A stretch of 64,000 nt of DNA from assembly GCA_913063155.1 (NCBI GenBank), contig CAJXYU010000004.1:338834-402833 (forward strand). The letters are read 5' to 3'. The translations under genes and the position numbers were made by a program. Below the pieces are notes generated by a model, which saw only the letters and a program-made list of their open reading frames with translations, did no database searches and was not told the DNA's origin. How positions within the stretch are numbered: the stretch's first letter is position 1; every line of letters begins with the position of its first letter. Below, in pieces: positions 45,229 through 55,370 of the stretch. Origin of the DNA: an uncultured Desulfovibrio sp. (GTDB lineage Bacteria > Desulfobacterota > Desulfovibrionia > Desulfovibrionales > Desulfovibrionaceae).

Positions 45229-45355
45229 GCCAGCACCCCATCGTTTGCGACAAAAAGCCCCCAAAAGACAACCCGATACGCAACAACCTTTTCCGGACCA
45301 AATGCGAAAATACGCCCAGGCGCCAGTGGTGTAAACGGTATTAGATCAACAAAAA

Positions 45356-46237
45356 TCAGATATCGAACCAAACACCTTCCCGGGCAAGATGGATTTCTAC
45401 GCCACAGCCTCCCCATTCGGCCTGCAGGCCGTCCCATATGGCATCCAATTCGACATCGGTACGAGTGGTTTCATGATGGGTCAGGTAAAGCCTTTTCACC
45501 CCGGCTTCCATGGCCAGTTCCAGATTCTGCCGAAAGGTGGAATGCCCCCAGCCTTTCTTGGTTTCGTATTCCTGGTCCGTGTACTGGGAATCGGCCACGA
45601 GCACATCGACATCCGCAAGGAAATCAACGAGTCCCTGCCTGCGCTCGCAAACAATGTTGTCATATTCCTCGTAACCGGCGTCGCCCGGCTCATAGATGTT
45701 GCCAAACGGTTCATGATCGCCGGTAAAAAAGAAAACTTTTCCTTTGTACTTCAACTTGATGCCGAAATTCATGGCCGGATGGTTCATAAGCAGAGTCGAG
45801 GCCGTGGCGAAACCAAGGTCGATGACCTGGTGGTCCTTGAGGGTCGCATACTCGATGTTCGCTGCAAGCTCGTCCCTGCGTACAGGGAAATGCGGGTAAG
45901 CCAATTGCTTGTCCAGCACCTCCTCCACCCCGGCCAAATCCACGGGATTGGGAGGCCCATATATGCGAATCGAGTTGCCGGGCACAAACAGGGGGACGAA
46001 AAACGGCAAACCATGGATATGGTCCCAATGGGTATGAGAAATGAAAATATCGCAGTCGATGGGCATGGACCTGGCCAGCTCAAGTCCCAAAGGCCGGATG
46101 CCCGACCCTCCGTCATGAATGATCAAACGATCGTCGCAACGGACTTCCAGGCAGGTGGTATTCCCCCCATAACGCAAAGTCTCCGGTCCGGGCGCGGGCA
46201 TGGAGCCGCGCGTGCCCCAAAAACGAAACCTCATCAT
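45356..46237 (-). CDS. MBL-fold metallo-hydrolase (first copy)
   Basis: A 293-residue enzyme with the same plan as its downstream paralogue: MRFRFWGTRGSMPAPGPETL, YGGNTTCLEV, then the metal motif ISHTHWDHIHGLPFF, FFTGDHEP and ADSQYTDQEY. Histidine and aspartate ligands are all present. The start overlaps the HDOD stop by 4 bp (ATGA), so it is translationally coupled to it. The target substrate, perhaps a cyclic nucleotide, is unknown. Confidence 0.84.
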   Translation of the reverse strand: MMRFRFWGTRGSMPAPGPETLRYGGNTTCLEVRCDDRLIIHDGGSGIRPLGLELARSMPIDCDIFISHTHWDHIHGLPFFVPLFVPGNSIRIYGPPNPVDLAGVEEVLDKQLAYPHFPVRRDELAANIEYATLKDHQVIDLGFATASTLLMNHPAMNFGIKLKYKGKVFFFTGDHEPFGNIYEPGDAGYEEYDNIVCERRQGLVDFLADVDVLVADSQYTDQEYETKKGWGHSTFRQNLELAMEAGVKRLYLTHHETTRTDVELDAIWDGLQAEWGGCGVEIHLAREGVWFDI

Positions 46238-47097
46238 GAAGCCGACTCCCCGAGTTTGATGAAAACCCGCGCCCCGTCCACTTCCTCGTCCAACGAATCG
46301 AGTTCGGCGATGATCTCATCAAGGTTCATGCCGAATCTTTTGACTATCCTTTCCGGCAACGGGGCCACTTCAAAATTTCCCGCATTGCCGAAAGTGAGCC
46401 TCTTGCTGATCTGGTTGCCCACGAACACGCATTCCACCAATTGGGAAGCCACGCTCTTTTCCGGCTCATGATGGTGGGCAATAGCATCCTTGAGCTCGAC
46501 CGGCAGATGCCACTTTTCGGCCAGCAACTCCCCGATCTCCGCGTGGTCCATTCCGATGACCTCGCGTTCAGCATCGTAAAGCCGCTTTCCAGGGGCTATG
46601 GCCAACCCCAGAGCCTCGGTGAATTCATCGGCAAGATACAGAGCGAAAACCACCTTTCCCACATCGTGCAACAGGCCGGCCACGAAATAGTCGCCGGCTT
46701 CATCCGGAGTGGCTCCCAAGCGCTCCCCAAGCATTCGCGAAACCGAGGCCACGGCCAGAGAATGGAGCCAAAAAGCCCCCATATCCAGACCGGCGACGCT
46801 TTTCTTGGGAATGGCGCCGATGACGGCCAGCCCGAGGGCAACGTTCTTAAGCGTATTGAGTCCCAGATACACGCTGGCGTGGTGGATGGAGGTCACCTCC
46901 TGGGAAAGCCCGAAAAAGGGGGAATTGACCAGTCGCAGAATTTTGATGGTGAATACCGGATCATTCTTGATGACCTCCACCAATTCCTTCTGCGGGCAAT
47001 TGATGTCTCCGGCCAGAGCCAGAACTTGTTGGACGCTCTTGGGGAACGCAGGCATCTTCTCCACTGCCTTGAACACCCGATCTTGAACGTCGCTCAT
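46234..47097 (-). CDS. HDOD-domain signalling protein
   Basis: A 287-residue protein with an HDOD domain: PAFPKSVQQVLALAGD (residues 16-31), IKILRLVNSPFFGL, LGLNTLKNVALGL, then LLHDVGKVVFALY (residues 140-155). HDOD proteins lack most metal ligands of HD phosphohydrolases and serve as signalling scaffolds. Here it sits with two MBL hydrolases and a receiver, so it may detect a cyclic nucleotide or partner protein. It has no other domain. Confidence 0.9.
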   Translation of the reverse strand: MSDVQDRVFKAVEKMPAFPKSVQQVLALAGDINCPQKELVEVIKNDPVFTIKILRLVNSPFFGLSQEVTSIHHASVYLGLNTLKNVALGLAVIGAIPKKSVAGLDMGAFWLHSLAVASVSRMLGERLGATPDEAGDYFVAGLLHDVGKVVFALYLADEFTEALGLAIAPGKRLYDAEREVIGMDHAEIGELLAEKWHLPVELKDAIAHHHEPEKSVASQLVECVFVGNQISKRLTFGNAGNFEVAPLPERIVKRFGMNLDEIIAELDSLDEEVDGARVFIKLGESAS

Positions 47098-47209
47098 TCA
47101 CGTTTCTCCTCAATTCGAACAGTCCACGATCCGTCCAGTATGTGTCCCTACAACGCTCCCAACAAACTCCACCCCAAGAATACAAGGCCGGCAGAACAAT
47201 TACAACCAA

Positions 47210-49672
47210 CTAGAATAACAGTTCATCAAACATGGAAACAACGCGCTTCGACTCTATATTATCAAAGATCTCCAGTGATTGTGAACCACGTTTCCATCTA
47301 ACGGAGACCATTCCCCTTTCCGAGGTGGTAAGCAGGGGAATTCTTCGCCTCTCCAGCGAAAAGCGGATTGCATCGGCCGGAAAACCATACCGATTCAAAA
47401 AGCCGCAGGAAGCCACAGCCGCCCGCGCCCCCACCTGGTCATACAAAGAATCGCTCAAACTCGCCCCACTGCCGTGATGCGGCAACACCAACAACTGCGC
47501 CGAAAGTTCGTCTCCGTGCCCCAGCAGAGTCACTATACCATGCGGCCCGATATCGCCAGGAATCAGGGCTACCGGCTGCTCCCCTTTCAGCACGCGCAGC
47601 ACCAGAGAATTTTCGTTAACGTCTTTGCTGGTGGAATCACCGGGGTGCAGGACCTCAATCGCAAACGCCCCGTCCCCGATCACGTCACCACGCACCAGCG
47701 GCTCAGGGCTCTGTTTTTTCTTCAGAAGGGCCTGACGCATCATATTTCCGATTCGGCCCGTGGGCATATGACCGTTGGTATAGAAGGCTTTCCACTCGAA
47801 ATTTCCGAGAACATGCACCAATCCCCGCGCATGATCCATGTCGGGATGGCTCATGAACACGGCCTCCAGGCGAGGAGGCCGTCCATAGGTCAAAGCTGCG
47901 CCCACCACAGCCTTGCCGATGTCAAATGTCGGGCTGTTGGTTCCTCCTCCATCCACCAGATATCGCCTTCCACCGGGAGCAGTCACCAAAACGGCCTGGG
48001 CCTGGCCCACATCCAATACGGAAACACGCACCTCGTCACGCATGTCCACAGCCATGACAAGCCAATGCGGCAGCATAAGCAACCCCAGCCCAAGCACCGC
48101 CAAGCTCCAGACAACCCGACGTTCTCGGGCCAAGGCAACGAGAACCGCCACCAAAAGAATCGAGAAGCCAAGGATTTCAGGCCAGAGAGGCCGAAGCACG
48201 GTTATCTGCGGAGCCCAACCTTGGGCGCACACCGCACGCAACGTTTCCAACATGAAGTCCATCCCCCGTCCCGTACTCGCCAGCAGGAAACCTCCGGCCG
48301 AGGAAAAGACAGGCATAAACGATAATCCCAGCCCTGCCACGCCGAACGGAATGACCACAAAACCGAGCAAAGGCAGCCAGGCGAGATTCATGAGTAAATT
48401 AGGTGTCAACGTACCGAAGTACCAAGCCATGAGCGGCATGAGTACGATGTTGGCGCAAAAGCTTATGCCGAGCAACTCCACCCCCCAACGGCACACCCTT
48501 TTTCCAGGTGTGTTTCCCCCGGGCGACAGCCGCCGGACAAGCGAAAACAGGAACGCTATACCGGCCACGGCGCAGGCCGAAAACTGCAGGCTGAGATCGA
48601 ACACGGCAAGCGGATTCCAGAGAACGATAACGGCCAAGGCGGCAATAAGCCCGTCCAGCAGAATGCGGCCCCGTCCCGTCAGGAGCAGCGCCCCCCAGAA
48701 GCCGAACATCAAAGCGGCGCGGGTCAGGGAGGCCGACGGTTGCCCGAGCCAGGCATAACCGAACACAAAGGGAGCGGCGCACAGCACCATGAGCTTGGGT
48801 CTGGGGATAAGCAAATATATGCGCGGAAAACAGAAACCCGCAGCATAGGCCAGAAACATGCCGAACAAGGCCACAAAGCCCACGTGCAGTCCGGAGAGCG
48901 CCAAAGTATGCGCCAAGCCGGCCCGGCGCATCAAATCGATGGTGTCCGGTGAAAGCCAAAACCGGTCACCCGTGAGCAAGGCCAGCACCATGGCCCCGCC
49001 CTGAGTCTTGGGCGTCGCGTGAACAACGGCGTCACGCACGGCTTTGCGGAGGCTCCCCCCCACAGCCCGAGGCTGGTCGCCCCACTGAGCCTGAACGCGT
49101 TCCCCCATGGTCCAGGTCTGCCAATACGTATCCCGCAACCGCCAGTACCAGGCGGAATTCCATACCCCGGGATTGCGGAACCCCTTTACCGGCCGAACCC
49201 GCAGCATGGCTTGCACGGCCTGGCCCGGATCGGGCCTGAAGGAAGGATACTTCCAAGTCCAGAGCAGCTTTCCGTCAAGGACCTGTTGTGAACCGTCCGG
49301 CAAGGTGCAGTGAACATCCCGCAGCAAAAGCCTGATGGTGGTGTTGGGCCTGGGGAGCACTTCGTCCACCACGGCGTCCACCTGCACCTTGAGGCGCTGC
49401 TGCATCCAGGCAGGAGTGACCGGGGCCGGATCCGGCAGGTTGAGCAGGGCGTATCCATACCCTGCAAAGGAAAACACGATCAGGGCATTGACGAGCAGGG
49501 CCCTGCCCCGAAGGCGGCTGTCCACGAACCAGATGATTGCCAGGCCCGCAACGGACGGGAGAGGAAAACGAACGGAAAAGATTCCCAGCGCAAAGGCGAA
49601 AAAATAAACCTGCCAGGGCAACAGCCCCGGCAGGTTGTATTCAAGAGTTTTCAGTTCGCGCCCGAAAGCCAT
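47210..49672 (-). CDS. comEC: DNA internalization-related competence protein ComEC/Rec2
   Basis: An 820-residue inner-membrane channel for single-stranded DNA uptake. It has N-terminal membrane helices, the DUF4131-like region with a putative OB fold (residues 25-180), and the Competence domain helices (LSGLHVGFVALFG near residue 270). The C-terminal MBL-like domain (residues 540-820) keeps LDVGQAQAVLV, LVDGGGT, SHPDMDHARGL and LPHHGSG. The ATG has GGAGGG upstream but inside murA, so it is coupled to murA, which ends 2 bp before. Function in natural transformation is plausible; other com genes are not visible here. Confidence 0.93.
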   Translation of the reverse strand: MAFGRELKTLEYNLPGLLPWQVYFFAFALGIFSVRFPLPSVAGLAIIWFVDSRLRGRALLVNALIVFSFAGYGYALLNLPDPAPVTPAWMQQRLKVQVDAVVDEVLPRPNTTIRLLLRDVHCTLPDGSQQVLDGKLLWTWKYPSFRPDPGQAVQAMLRVRPVKGFRNPGVWNSAWYWRLRDTYWQTWTMGERVQAQWGDQPRAVGGSLRKAVRDAVVHATPKTQGGAMVLALLTGDRFWLSPDTIDLMRRAGLAHTLALSGLHVGFVALFGMFLAYAAGFCFPRIYLLIPRPKLMVLCAAPFVFGYAWLGQPSASLTRAALMFGFWGALLLTGRGRILLDGLIAALAVIVLWNPLAVFDLSLQFSACAVAGIAFLFSLVRRLSPGGNTPGKRVCRWGVELLGISFCANIVLMPLMAWYFGTLTPNLLMNLAWLPLLGFVVIPFGVAGLGLSFMPVFSSAGGFLLASTGRGMDFMLETLRAVCAQGWAPQITVLRPLWPEILGFSILLVAVLVALARERRVVWSLAVLGLGLLMLPHWLVMAVDMRDEVRVSVLDVGQAQAVLVTAPGGRRYLVDGGGTNSPTFDIGKAVVGAALTYGRPPRLEAVFMSHPDMDHARGLVHVLGNFEWKAFYTNGHMPTGRIGNMMRQALLKKKQSPEPLVRGDVIGDGAFAIEVLHPGDSTSKDVNENSLVLRVLKGEQPVALIPGDIGPHGIVTLLGHGDELSAQLLVLPHHGSGASLSDSLYDQVGARAAVASCGFLNRYGFPADAIRFSLERRRIPLLTTSERGMVSVRWKRGSQSLEIFDNIESKRVVSMFDELLF

Positions 49673-49673
49673 C

Positions 49674-50924
49674 TTATTCTTTTTCCCTCCAGATCCTGGC
49701 GCCTACGGCGGAGAGCTTCTCCTCAATGCGTTCGTAACCTCGATCCAGATGATAGATACGGGAAATATGGGTCTTGCCCTGGGCGGCCAGACCGGCAATG
49801 ACCAGAGAAGCGCTTGCACGCAGGTCCGAGGCCATGACCGGAGCGCCCACCAGGCCGTCCACGCCGCGCACGATGGCCATCCGTCCCTTGAGGGTGATGT
49901 TCGCTCCGAGGCGGGCCAGTTCCTGCACATGCATGAAACGATTTTCGAAGATCTTTTCCTCAATGGATCCGGTGCCGGCAGCCACACACATGAGAGCCAT
50001 GAGTTGGGCCTGCATGTCCGTAGGGAAACCGGGATGGGGCTGGGTGATCACGTCCACGCCTTTCAGCGTGCCGTTGCGATGCACCAGCACGCCCTCTTCG
50101 GTCTCTTCCAGCCAGACACCCATTTCGCGCAGCTTGTAGCATACGGCGTCCAGCTCCTGGAACGGGCAGTCCTCCACCAACAATTCGCCGTTGGTGATGG
50201 CGGCGGCGGCCAGATACGTTCCGGCCTCGATTCTGTCAGGCATGACCCGATAGGCACAGCCGGTCAACGACTCCACACCTTCCACGCGGATGACGCTGGT
50301 GCCCTGGCCGGTTATCTTGGCTCCCATGGCGTTGAGGAAATCGGCCAGATCCACCACTTCCGGCTCTCGGGCCGCATTTTCCAGTACGGTTTCCCCTTCC
50401 GCCAGGCTGGCCGCCATAAGCAGGTTTTCGGTGCCGCCCACCGTGGGGAAATCAAAGGTGATGTGAGCTCCTTTGAGCCGTTTGCTTTTGCCAAGAATAT
50501 ACCCTTCGGTAAGTTCAAACTCGGCTCCCATGCGCTCCAGTCCCTTGAGATGCAAATCCACGGGACGCGCACCGATGGCGCAACCTCCGGGCAGGGCCAC
50601 GCGAGCCTCGCCGAGCCGGGCCAGCAACGGACCGAGGCAAAGCACCGAGGCACGCATGGTCTTCACCAGATCGTAAGGGGCTTCCGGAGAAAGATTCTTC
50701 ACCTCTGAAGTGGCTTCATTTCCCTCAAAGGAGGTTTCGCAACCCAGAATATCAAGAAGACGCAGAGAAGTATGAATATCCCGCAATCTCGGCACGTTGG
50801 AGAGTTCCACCTTTCCTTCGGCCAGCAGACAGGCCATGAGAATGGGCAGTGCGGCGTTTTTTGCTCCGCTCACCCGAATTCTTCCTTTCAGAGGTGTCCC
50901 ACCTTCAACGATTAGTTTTTCCAT
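49674..50924 (-). CDS. murA: UDP-N-acetylglucosamine 1-carboxyvinyltransferase
   Basis: First step of peptidoglycan synthesis, target of fosfomycin. The 416-residue protein has [19 protein letters not shown] near residue 18, the catalytic cysteine in [16 protein letters not shown] (near residue 115) and [15 protein letters not shown]. Ends [20 protein letters not shown] and GYERIEEKL, usual for MurA. The ATG at 50924 has AGGAAA upstream. Upstream on the plus strand is tRNA-His. Confidence 0.96.
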   Translation of the reverse strand: MEKLIVEGGTPLKGRIRVSGAKNAALPILMACLLAEGKVELSNVPRLRDIHTSLRLLDILGCETSFEGNEATSEVKNLSPEAPYDLVKTMRASVLCLGPLLARLGEARVALPGGCAIGARPVDLHLKGLERMGAEFELTEGYILGKSKRLKGAHITFDFPTVGGTENLLMAASLAEGETVLENAAREPEVVDLADFLNAMGAKITGQGTSVIRVEGVESLTGCAYRVMPDRIEAGTYLAAAAITNGELLVEDCPFQELDAVCYKLREMGVWLEETEEGVLVHRNGTLKGVDVITQPHPGFPTDMQAQLMALMCVAAGTGSIEEKIFENRFMHVQELARLGANITLKGRMAIVRGVDGLVGAPVMASDLRASASLVIAGLAAQGKTHISRIYHLDRGYERIEEKLSAVGARIWREKE

Positions 50925-50995
50925 TTTATTTCCTTTTTTTGAAATCTTCGCTTGACCACCAAGGTCGAGTTCGATAAAGGTACATCCCTCGACGC

Positions 50996-51072
50996 GGTGG
51001 GTGTAGCTCAGTTGGTAGAGCACTTGGTTGTGGCCCAAGTGGCCGTGGGTTCAAGTCCCATCACTCACCCCA
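50996..51072 (+). tRNA. tRNA-His (anticodon GTG)
   Basis: The acceptor stem GTGGGTG pairs with CACTCAC (G-U wobble), discriminator C69, and CCA is encoded. G-1, needed for His identity, is present at 50996. Anticodon loop TTGTGGC carries GTG; T-arm GGGTTCAAGTCCC is normal. Its last bases overlap the stop region of the SYLF gene on the other strand. Confidence 0.96.
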
Positions 51073-51829
51073 AGGAAGAACCAAGGACGGGAACATCGTT
51101 TCCGTCCTTTTTCTTTTCCTCAAAACGGGTTCGATTCAGCAGACCGCGCAAAGCGTCGGCCCCGAAATTCACGCGCACCCCCTCGTACAAAACTTCCTCC
51201 ACGGTAACATTCCTCACACCATAGTAGGACTCCATGAGCGGCTCGCGGACAGTAACGCCCACTCCACCGACGGAAGCCCCGGCGTAAAACCCTTCCCAGT
51301 CCACGTACATATAGGCATCCAGTCCATGCACCAGGGACGAGGTATCCTGTCCTTCGGACACATTCAGAATGGTGAAGCCGCCGCGGGCGTCCAGGGCCAG
51401 CTTGCCCTCCTGAGCGTCGTCAAAGAGGGCCCGACTCATGTAGATGATCATGACCGGCCCCCGCTTGATACCCAGCTGCAGGCCAAAGCCGCCTCCGCCC
51501 ATGGCAGTGAAGACGGGGTAGCTCCAACCGCGCTCGGTACGCGCCAAAGAAACGCCCGAACCACCTTTGAACGAGCCGAGAAATCCGAACTTGGCCACAT
51601 TGGGAAAAATCATGATACCGGCGGCGTTTTCAATGAGAAAGGCAATACCGCCATCTTTGTCCTTGGCAAGAAAATGTTCCAATGCCCCGGTGGACTTGTC
51701 CACGAGATCCTGGGCAAAGGACGTTTTGGCCGCCGCGGAGGAACCGCCCGAAGGCTTCCCGGCGCACCCGGCAAGCAGAAAGAAAGAGAGTATGAGCACA
51801 GGCAGTCTGAGCGCAAAAATCATAGTCAT
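51065..51829 (-). CDS. SYLF/Ysc84-domain lipoprotein
   Basis: A 254-residue protein with a lipoprotein signal (VLILSFFLLAGCAGKPSGG; lipobox LAGC at residues 19-22), so outer-membrane or periplasmic anchoring is expected. The SYLF domain follows: DLVDKSTGALEHFLAKD, NAAGIMIFPNVAKFGFLGSF, GGSGVSLARTERGWSYPVF, GFGLQLGIKRGPVMIIYMS. The family binds phosphoinositides in eukaryotes; its bacterial role is unclear. The gene's 3' end overlaps tRNA-His by 8 bp on the opposite strand. Confidence 0.88.
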   Translation of the reverse strand: MTMIFALRLPVLILSFFLLAGCAGKPSGGSSAAAKTSFAQDLVDKSTGALEHFLAKDKDGGIAFLIENAAGIMIFPNVAKFGFLGSFKGGSGVSLARTERGWSYPVFTAMGGGGFGLQLGIKRGPVMIIYMSRALFDDAQEGKLALDARGGFTILNVSEGQDTSSLVHGLDAYMYVDWEGFYAGASVGGVGVTVREPLMESYYGVRNVTVEEVLYEGVRVNFGADALRGLLNRTRFEEKKKDGNDVPVLGSSLG

Positions 51830-51893
51830 GCCCTAAAAGGTGGATACGGCCATGTCAAGGAGTAACCGTTTCCTGCATGGGAGACCCCAAGGC

Positions 51894-53804
51894 CTATACG
51901 CCGGATTTTCGCAGGTGGCGCACGTCGCCCACTCGCACGGTGAGTTTTTCCTTATCGAAATACTCCAGCACCGGGATGGCGAACTTACGGGAAAGGTCGG
52001 TAAGCGCCTTGAAGTCCTGTGCGCCCATCTCTTCGTTTTCTTTAAAGAAAGTAATGATACGGCTGCGAATGTCCTCCAGCGCGGGCGTATGGTAATACAT
52101 GTCTTCCTTGATCTTGGTCAGCACCCCTTCGTCCTGCAAATGGCGAAACAGAGGCGCAGCCTCCTTGAAACTCATCCGGGTCGGCGCCAGCACATCCTTG
52201 AGATTCGGCGGCCGGATGCCACCCTGTTCGTAAGCGTCCAGAATGATCTCGCGCACCTTGGCCGTGTCCGAGGCCAGAGACACCTTGTGCCCCTTGAGAC
52301 GCAGAATTTCCTGTTCGCCGACCACCTCGCCTTTCTTGACCATACGCTCCAGCACCAGATGAAAAAGCTTGGGCGGCAGTCCCCTGCCCCAAGTGGAGGC
52401 AAGCTCCCCCCGCTGCACGCCGGGCTTCATGGAGTCCTTCCTGTGAAAATCGGCCAGAAACGCAAGCAGGCTGTCGCAGAGCCTCTCCACCAGTGCGCCG
52501 CCGGCAAACCTGCGGTCATCCTTGTCGAACATGAGAGCCTGCTGTCTCCCGGCCATGCCGGTGAGTTCCTTATCCAATGCCTTGGATTCCAGGTTGGACA
52601 TGGTCATGAGTTCGGCAAAAGACACCCCGGCCGCACCGGCCAGCTCAAGCTGTTGCAGAATCACGGCGGCGGAATCGTCACCGGCCAAGGCTTCCAACGC
52701 CCCGACCTGCCCTGAGAACCGCTTGATCTTGTGCCCGGCCGGACTGATGATCCGACCGCCGGCAATGGTGCGCAGGGGCGAAAAGGAACGCAGCACAACG
52801 CGATCCCCGTAGACCCCGGCCATGGGTTCGTCAAAACGCACCTGGCAGACGCATTGCTCCCCGGGAAGGATTTTCTCGCGGTCAACAAAGTGAATACGGG
52901 CCATGACCTCGCGGGAGCCATGATGGAAATGCACTTGCTTGCGGTGCTTGAGCGGAAGCGGCGAGGACTCGAGCATGGACAGCTCGATATCCCACACGGT
53001 TGCCGGGAACATGGTTCCGGGCCTGGCCAGAATCTCGCCCCGGGAAATATCCTGGACCTCGACCCCTTGCAGGTTCACGGCGGTCCTGCGTCCTGCCGGA
53101 GCCTCCTCGACAGTCGCACCGTGGGACTGCAGGCCCCGCACCTTGGTTGCCGCCCCTCCGGGATAAAGCATCACGTCGTCGCCGACCTTGAAGCTGCCGG
53201 AAATAAGCGTGCCGGTAACCACGGTGCCATACCCTTTCATGGTGAAGACGCGGTCCACAGGCAGCCGGGCCAGGTCGGAACGGCGCGTGGGTTTGAATTC
53301 GTCCATGAGCTTTTTGAGTTCGCCCTTGAGGACGTCCAGCCCCTCCTCGGTATGTGCGGAGACGGGCACGATGGGTGCGCCGGCCAGGAATGTCTGCTCC
53401 AGGTAGGAGGCAACCTCCTCCTGCACCATTTCCAGCCAGTCTTCGTCCACCATATCGGTCTTGGTCAGGGCCACCACGCCTGTTTCTATGCCCAACAGGG
53501 AACAGATTTCCAAATGCTCACGGGTCTGAGGCATAATACCTTCGTCCGCGGCAATGACCAAAAGTACGAAGTCGATGCCCGCCGCCCCTGCCACCATATT
53601 CTTGACGAACCGTTCATGGCCGGGCACGTCCACCACGGACAAACGTGTGGAATCGTCGAAATCAAGAAATGCGAACCCCAGTTCGATGGTGATGCCGCGC
53701 TTCTTTTCTTCGGAAAGGCGATCACAGTCGATCCCGGTCAGGGCTTTGATGAGAGTGGTCTTGCCATGGTCGATATGACCGGCGGTACCCATGACGACAG
53801 GCAT
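51894..53804 (-). CDS. selB: Selenocysteine-specific translation elongation factor
   Basis: SelB delivers Sec-tRNA to UGA codons marked by a SECIS hairpin. The 636-residue protein has EF-Tu-like GTPase motifs: [13 protein letters not shown] (near residue 6), [12 protein letters not shown] and ALTKTDMVD. Beta-barrel domains follow to residue 370. The C-terminal winged-helix array (residues 380-636) that binds the SECIS is present, ending [20 protein letters not shown] good AGGA lies 7 nt before the ATG. Together with selA in this window it shows the organism makes selenoproteins; selC and selD are not in the window. Confidence 0.96.
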   Translation of the reverse strand: MPVVMGTAGHIDHGKTTLIKALTGIDCDRLSEEKKRGITIELGFAFLDFDDSTRLSVVDVPGHERFVKNMVAGAAGIDFVLLVIAADEGIMPQTREHLEICSLLGIETGVVALTKTDMVDEDWLEMVQEEVASYLEQTFLAGAPIVPVSAHTEEGLDVLKGELKKLMDEFKPTRRSDLARLPVDRVFTMKGYGTVVTGTLISGSFKVGDDVMLYPGGAATKVRGLQSHGATVEEAPAGRRTAVNLQGVEVQDISRGEILARPGTMFPATVWDIELSMLESSPLPLKHRKQVHFHHGSREVMARIHFVDREKILPGEQCVCQVRFDEPMAGVYGDRVVLRSFSPLRTIAGGRIISPAGHKIKRFSGQVGALEALAGDDSAAVILQQLELAGAAGVSFAELMTMSNLESKALDKELTGMAGRQQALMFDKDDRRFAGGALVERLCDSLLAFLADFHRKDSMKPGVQRGELASTWGRGLPPKLFHLVLERMVKKGEVVGEQEILRLKGHKVSLASDTAKVREIILDAYEQGGIRPPNLKDVLAPTRMSFKEAAPLFRHLQDEGVLTKIKEDMYYHTPALEDIRSRIITFFKENEEMGAQDFKALTDLSRKFAIPVLEYFDKEKLTVRVGDVRHLRKSGV

Positions 53805-53920
53805 GCGGATTCCTTGCGGTTGAATGAGTTGAAATTCGGAGTGCGATATTAAAGGAAACCCGACGCAATCTCAAGAAAACACGGCTTTATTTTCCCGTGC
53901 TCCACGGTTACCATGCCTTC

Positions 53921-54751
53921 ATGCAGCCCAACCGGAAAGCATATCGGGAACATCGTCCCTGCGCCGCTCTCGCTCCCCTGGTCAAATGCTATTGGACCAT
54001 TACCGGCCCCATAGATGAAGACAAACGCGTGGTCCGCATCCTGCCCGACGGCTGCATGGATATCATCTTCGACCTGAGGGGCGGACTGCTTCCAGCGCAT
54101 CTGCCAGAAGCGGCCACAGGCCCGTCGGCCTTTCTCTGCGGCGTCATGCACACGCACCTGTTGGTCCGCCAGCCCCGGAACACGGTCATCGCGGGCATCC
54201 GTTTCCGGCCAGGAGGAGCCGGAATCCTGCCGGCTCCCGCCACGGAATTCGCGGACCGGAATATCCCGATCAAAGATATTTTTCCGGGGCTTGCGCCCAT
54301 GGCGGATTTCCTTGCGGAAGCACAGCCCACTTCAAAGCAGCTCGTCCGGGTCATGGAAAACCATTTGCTGGACCGCCTGAGACTCGACGGGCTGGAGAAC
54401 AGCATGACCCTGGCCGCCGCCACACGGCTGGGCAGTCTCCACATGCCCATACCGGTTGCAGCATTGGCAAAAGACATGGGGATAAACCAGAAAACCCTGG
54501 AACGCTCCTTCAAGCGCCTCATCGGGCTGACACCAAAAAAATTCGCCCGCGTCAACCGGCTCCTGCATTCGGTGCAAAGGCTTTCCAAGGCAACTCGTTC
54601 GCTGGCGGATCTCGCCCTGATATCCGGCTATACGGACCAGGCCCACTTCACCAGGGAATTCAAGGAATTCACCGGGGTCACTCCATCGCAATTCCAGGCC
54701 AAGCCGGATACTGTCGATTTTCTACAAGACGTGCCGCATTGCCGAGAATAA
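53921..54751 (+). CDS. AraC-family transcriptional regulator
   Basis: A 276-residue regulator with an N-terminal DUF6597-type domain (PLVKCYWTITGP, DGCMDIIFDL) and a C-terminal AraC helix-turn-helix pair: IPVAALAKDMGINQKTLERSFKR and ADLALISGYTDQAHFTREFKEFTG. The ATG at 53921 is used; a GTG at 53897 would add eight residues. The VOC gene follows 25 bp later and may be its target, as such pairs are common. Confidence 0.86.
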   Translation: MQPNRKAYREHRPCAALAPLVKCYWTITGPIDEDKRVVRILPDGCMDIIFDLRGGLLPAHLPEAATGPSAFLCGVMHTHLLVRQPRNTVIAGIRFRPGGAGILPAPATEFADRNIPIKDIFPGLAPMADFLAEAQPTSKQLVRVMENHLLDRLRLDGLENSMTLAAATRLGSLHMPIPVAALAKDMGINQKTLERSFKRLIGLTPKKFARVNRLLHSVQRLSKATRSLADLALISGYTDQAHFTREFKEFTGVTPSQFQAKPDTVDFLQDVPHCRE

Positions 54752-54776
54752 TCTCCGCCAAAAACAGGAGAATACA

Positions 54777-55256
54777 ATGACCATCACTTTTGCGGGACCG
54801 GCGGCGTTCGTTGCCGACATAGACCGTTCACGCGCATTCTACGAAAAGATCCTGGGCCAGGAAGTGGAGGCCGACCACGGCCGGCATGTTGCTTTCAAAG
54901 GCGGCTTTTCCCTCTGGCAGGCCGATGCCGCTGTTACGGTCATCTACGGGCAGAAGAAACAACGCCAAGGCTCTCTGGCCGCAAAGAACTTCGAGATGTA
55001 TTTCGAAAGCGACGATATCCGCGCCGAATGGGAACGCGTCAAAGGCTGCTGCGATTCCATCCTCAATGAACTGGAAGCCGCCCCATGGCTGCAGCTCGGC
55101 TTTCGCGTACTTGACCCGGACGGCCACATAGTGGAAGTAGGAGAGCCGCTTCCCCTGCTCATCAAACGACTGCACCGGGAAGGCATGGCCCCGGAGGACA
55201 TCCACAAAAACACCTCCATCCCCCTGGAATTCGTGACGCACACACTGAACAACTAG
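54777..55256 (+). CDS. VOC (glyoxalase/bleomycin-resistance) family protein
   Basis: A 159-residue vicinal-oxygen-chelate protein: GPAAFVADIDRSRAFYEKILG at residues 7-27, a central strand region, and LQLGFRVLDPDGHIVEVGE with the His and Glu metal ligands (residues 103-121). Substrate unknown. It lies directly behind an AraC gene and before a hairpin terminator at 55265. Confidence 0.86.
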   Translation: MTITFAGPAAFVADIDRSRAFYEKILGQEVEADHGRHVAFKGGFSLWQADAAVTVIYGQKKQRQGSLAAKNFEMYFESDDIRAEWERVKGCCDSILNELEAAPWLQLGFRVLDPDGHIVEVGEPLPLLIKRLHREGMAPEDIHKNTSIPLEFVTHTLNN

Positions 55257-55264
55257 GCATCTAC

Positions 55265-55297
55265 GGGAGAGGTCCTTTCAAAGGGCCTCCCTTCCCA
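55265..55297 (+). terminator. Probable terminator of the AraC-VOC pair
   Basis: GGGAG-a-GG-t-CCTTT pairs with AAAGG-GCC-TCCC, a stem with small bulges, followed by TTCCC. The U-tract is weak. Confidence 0.55.
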
Positions 55298-55370
55298 CGC
55301 CTTGGCCGTCGCCATATCCTCTGCTCATAGTTTGGGTTGCACTTTTCAAAGCCTGATGAAATGGTGCCCC

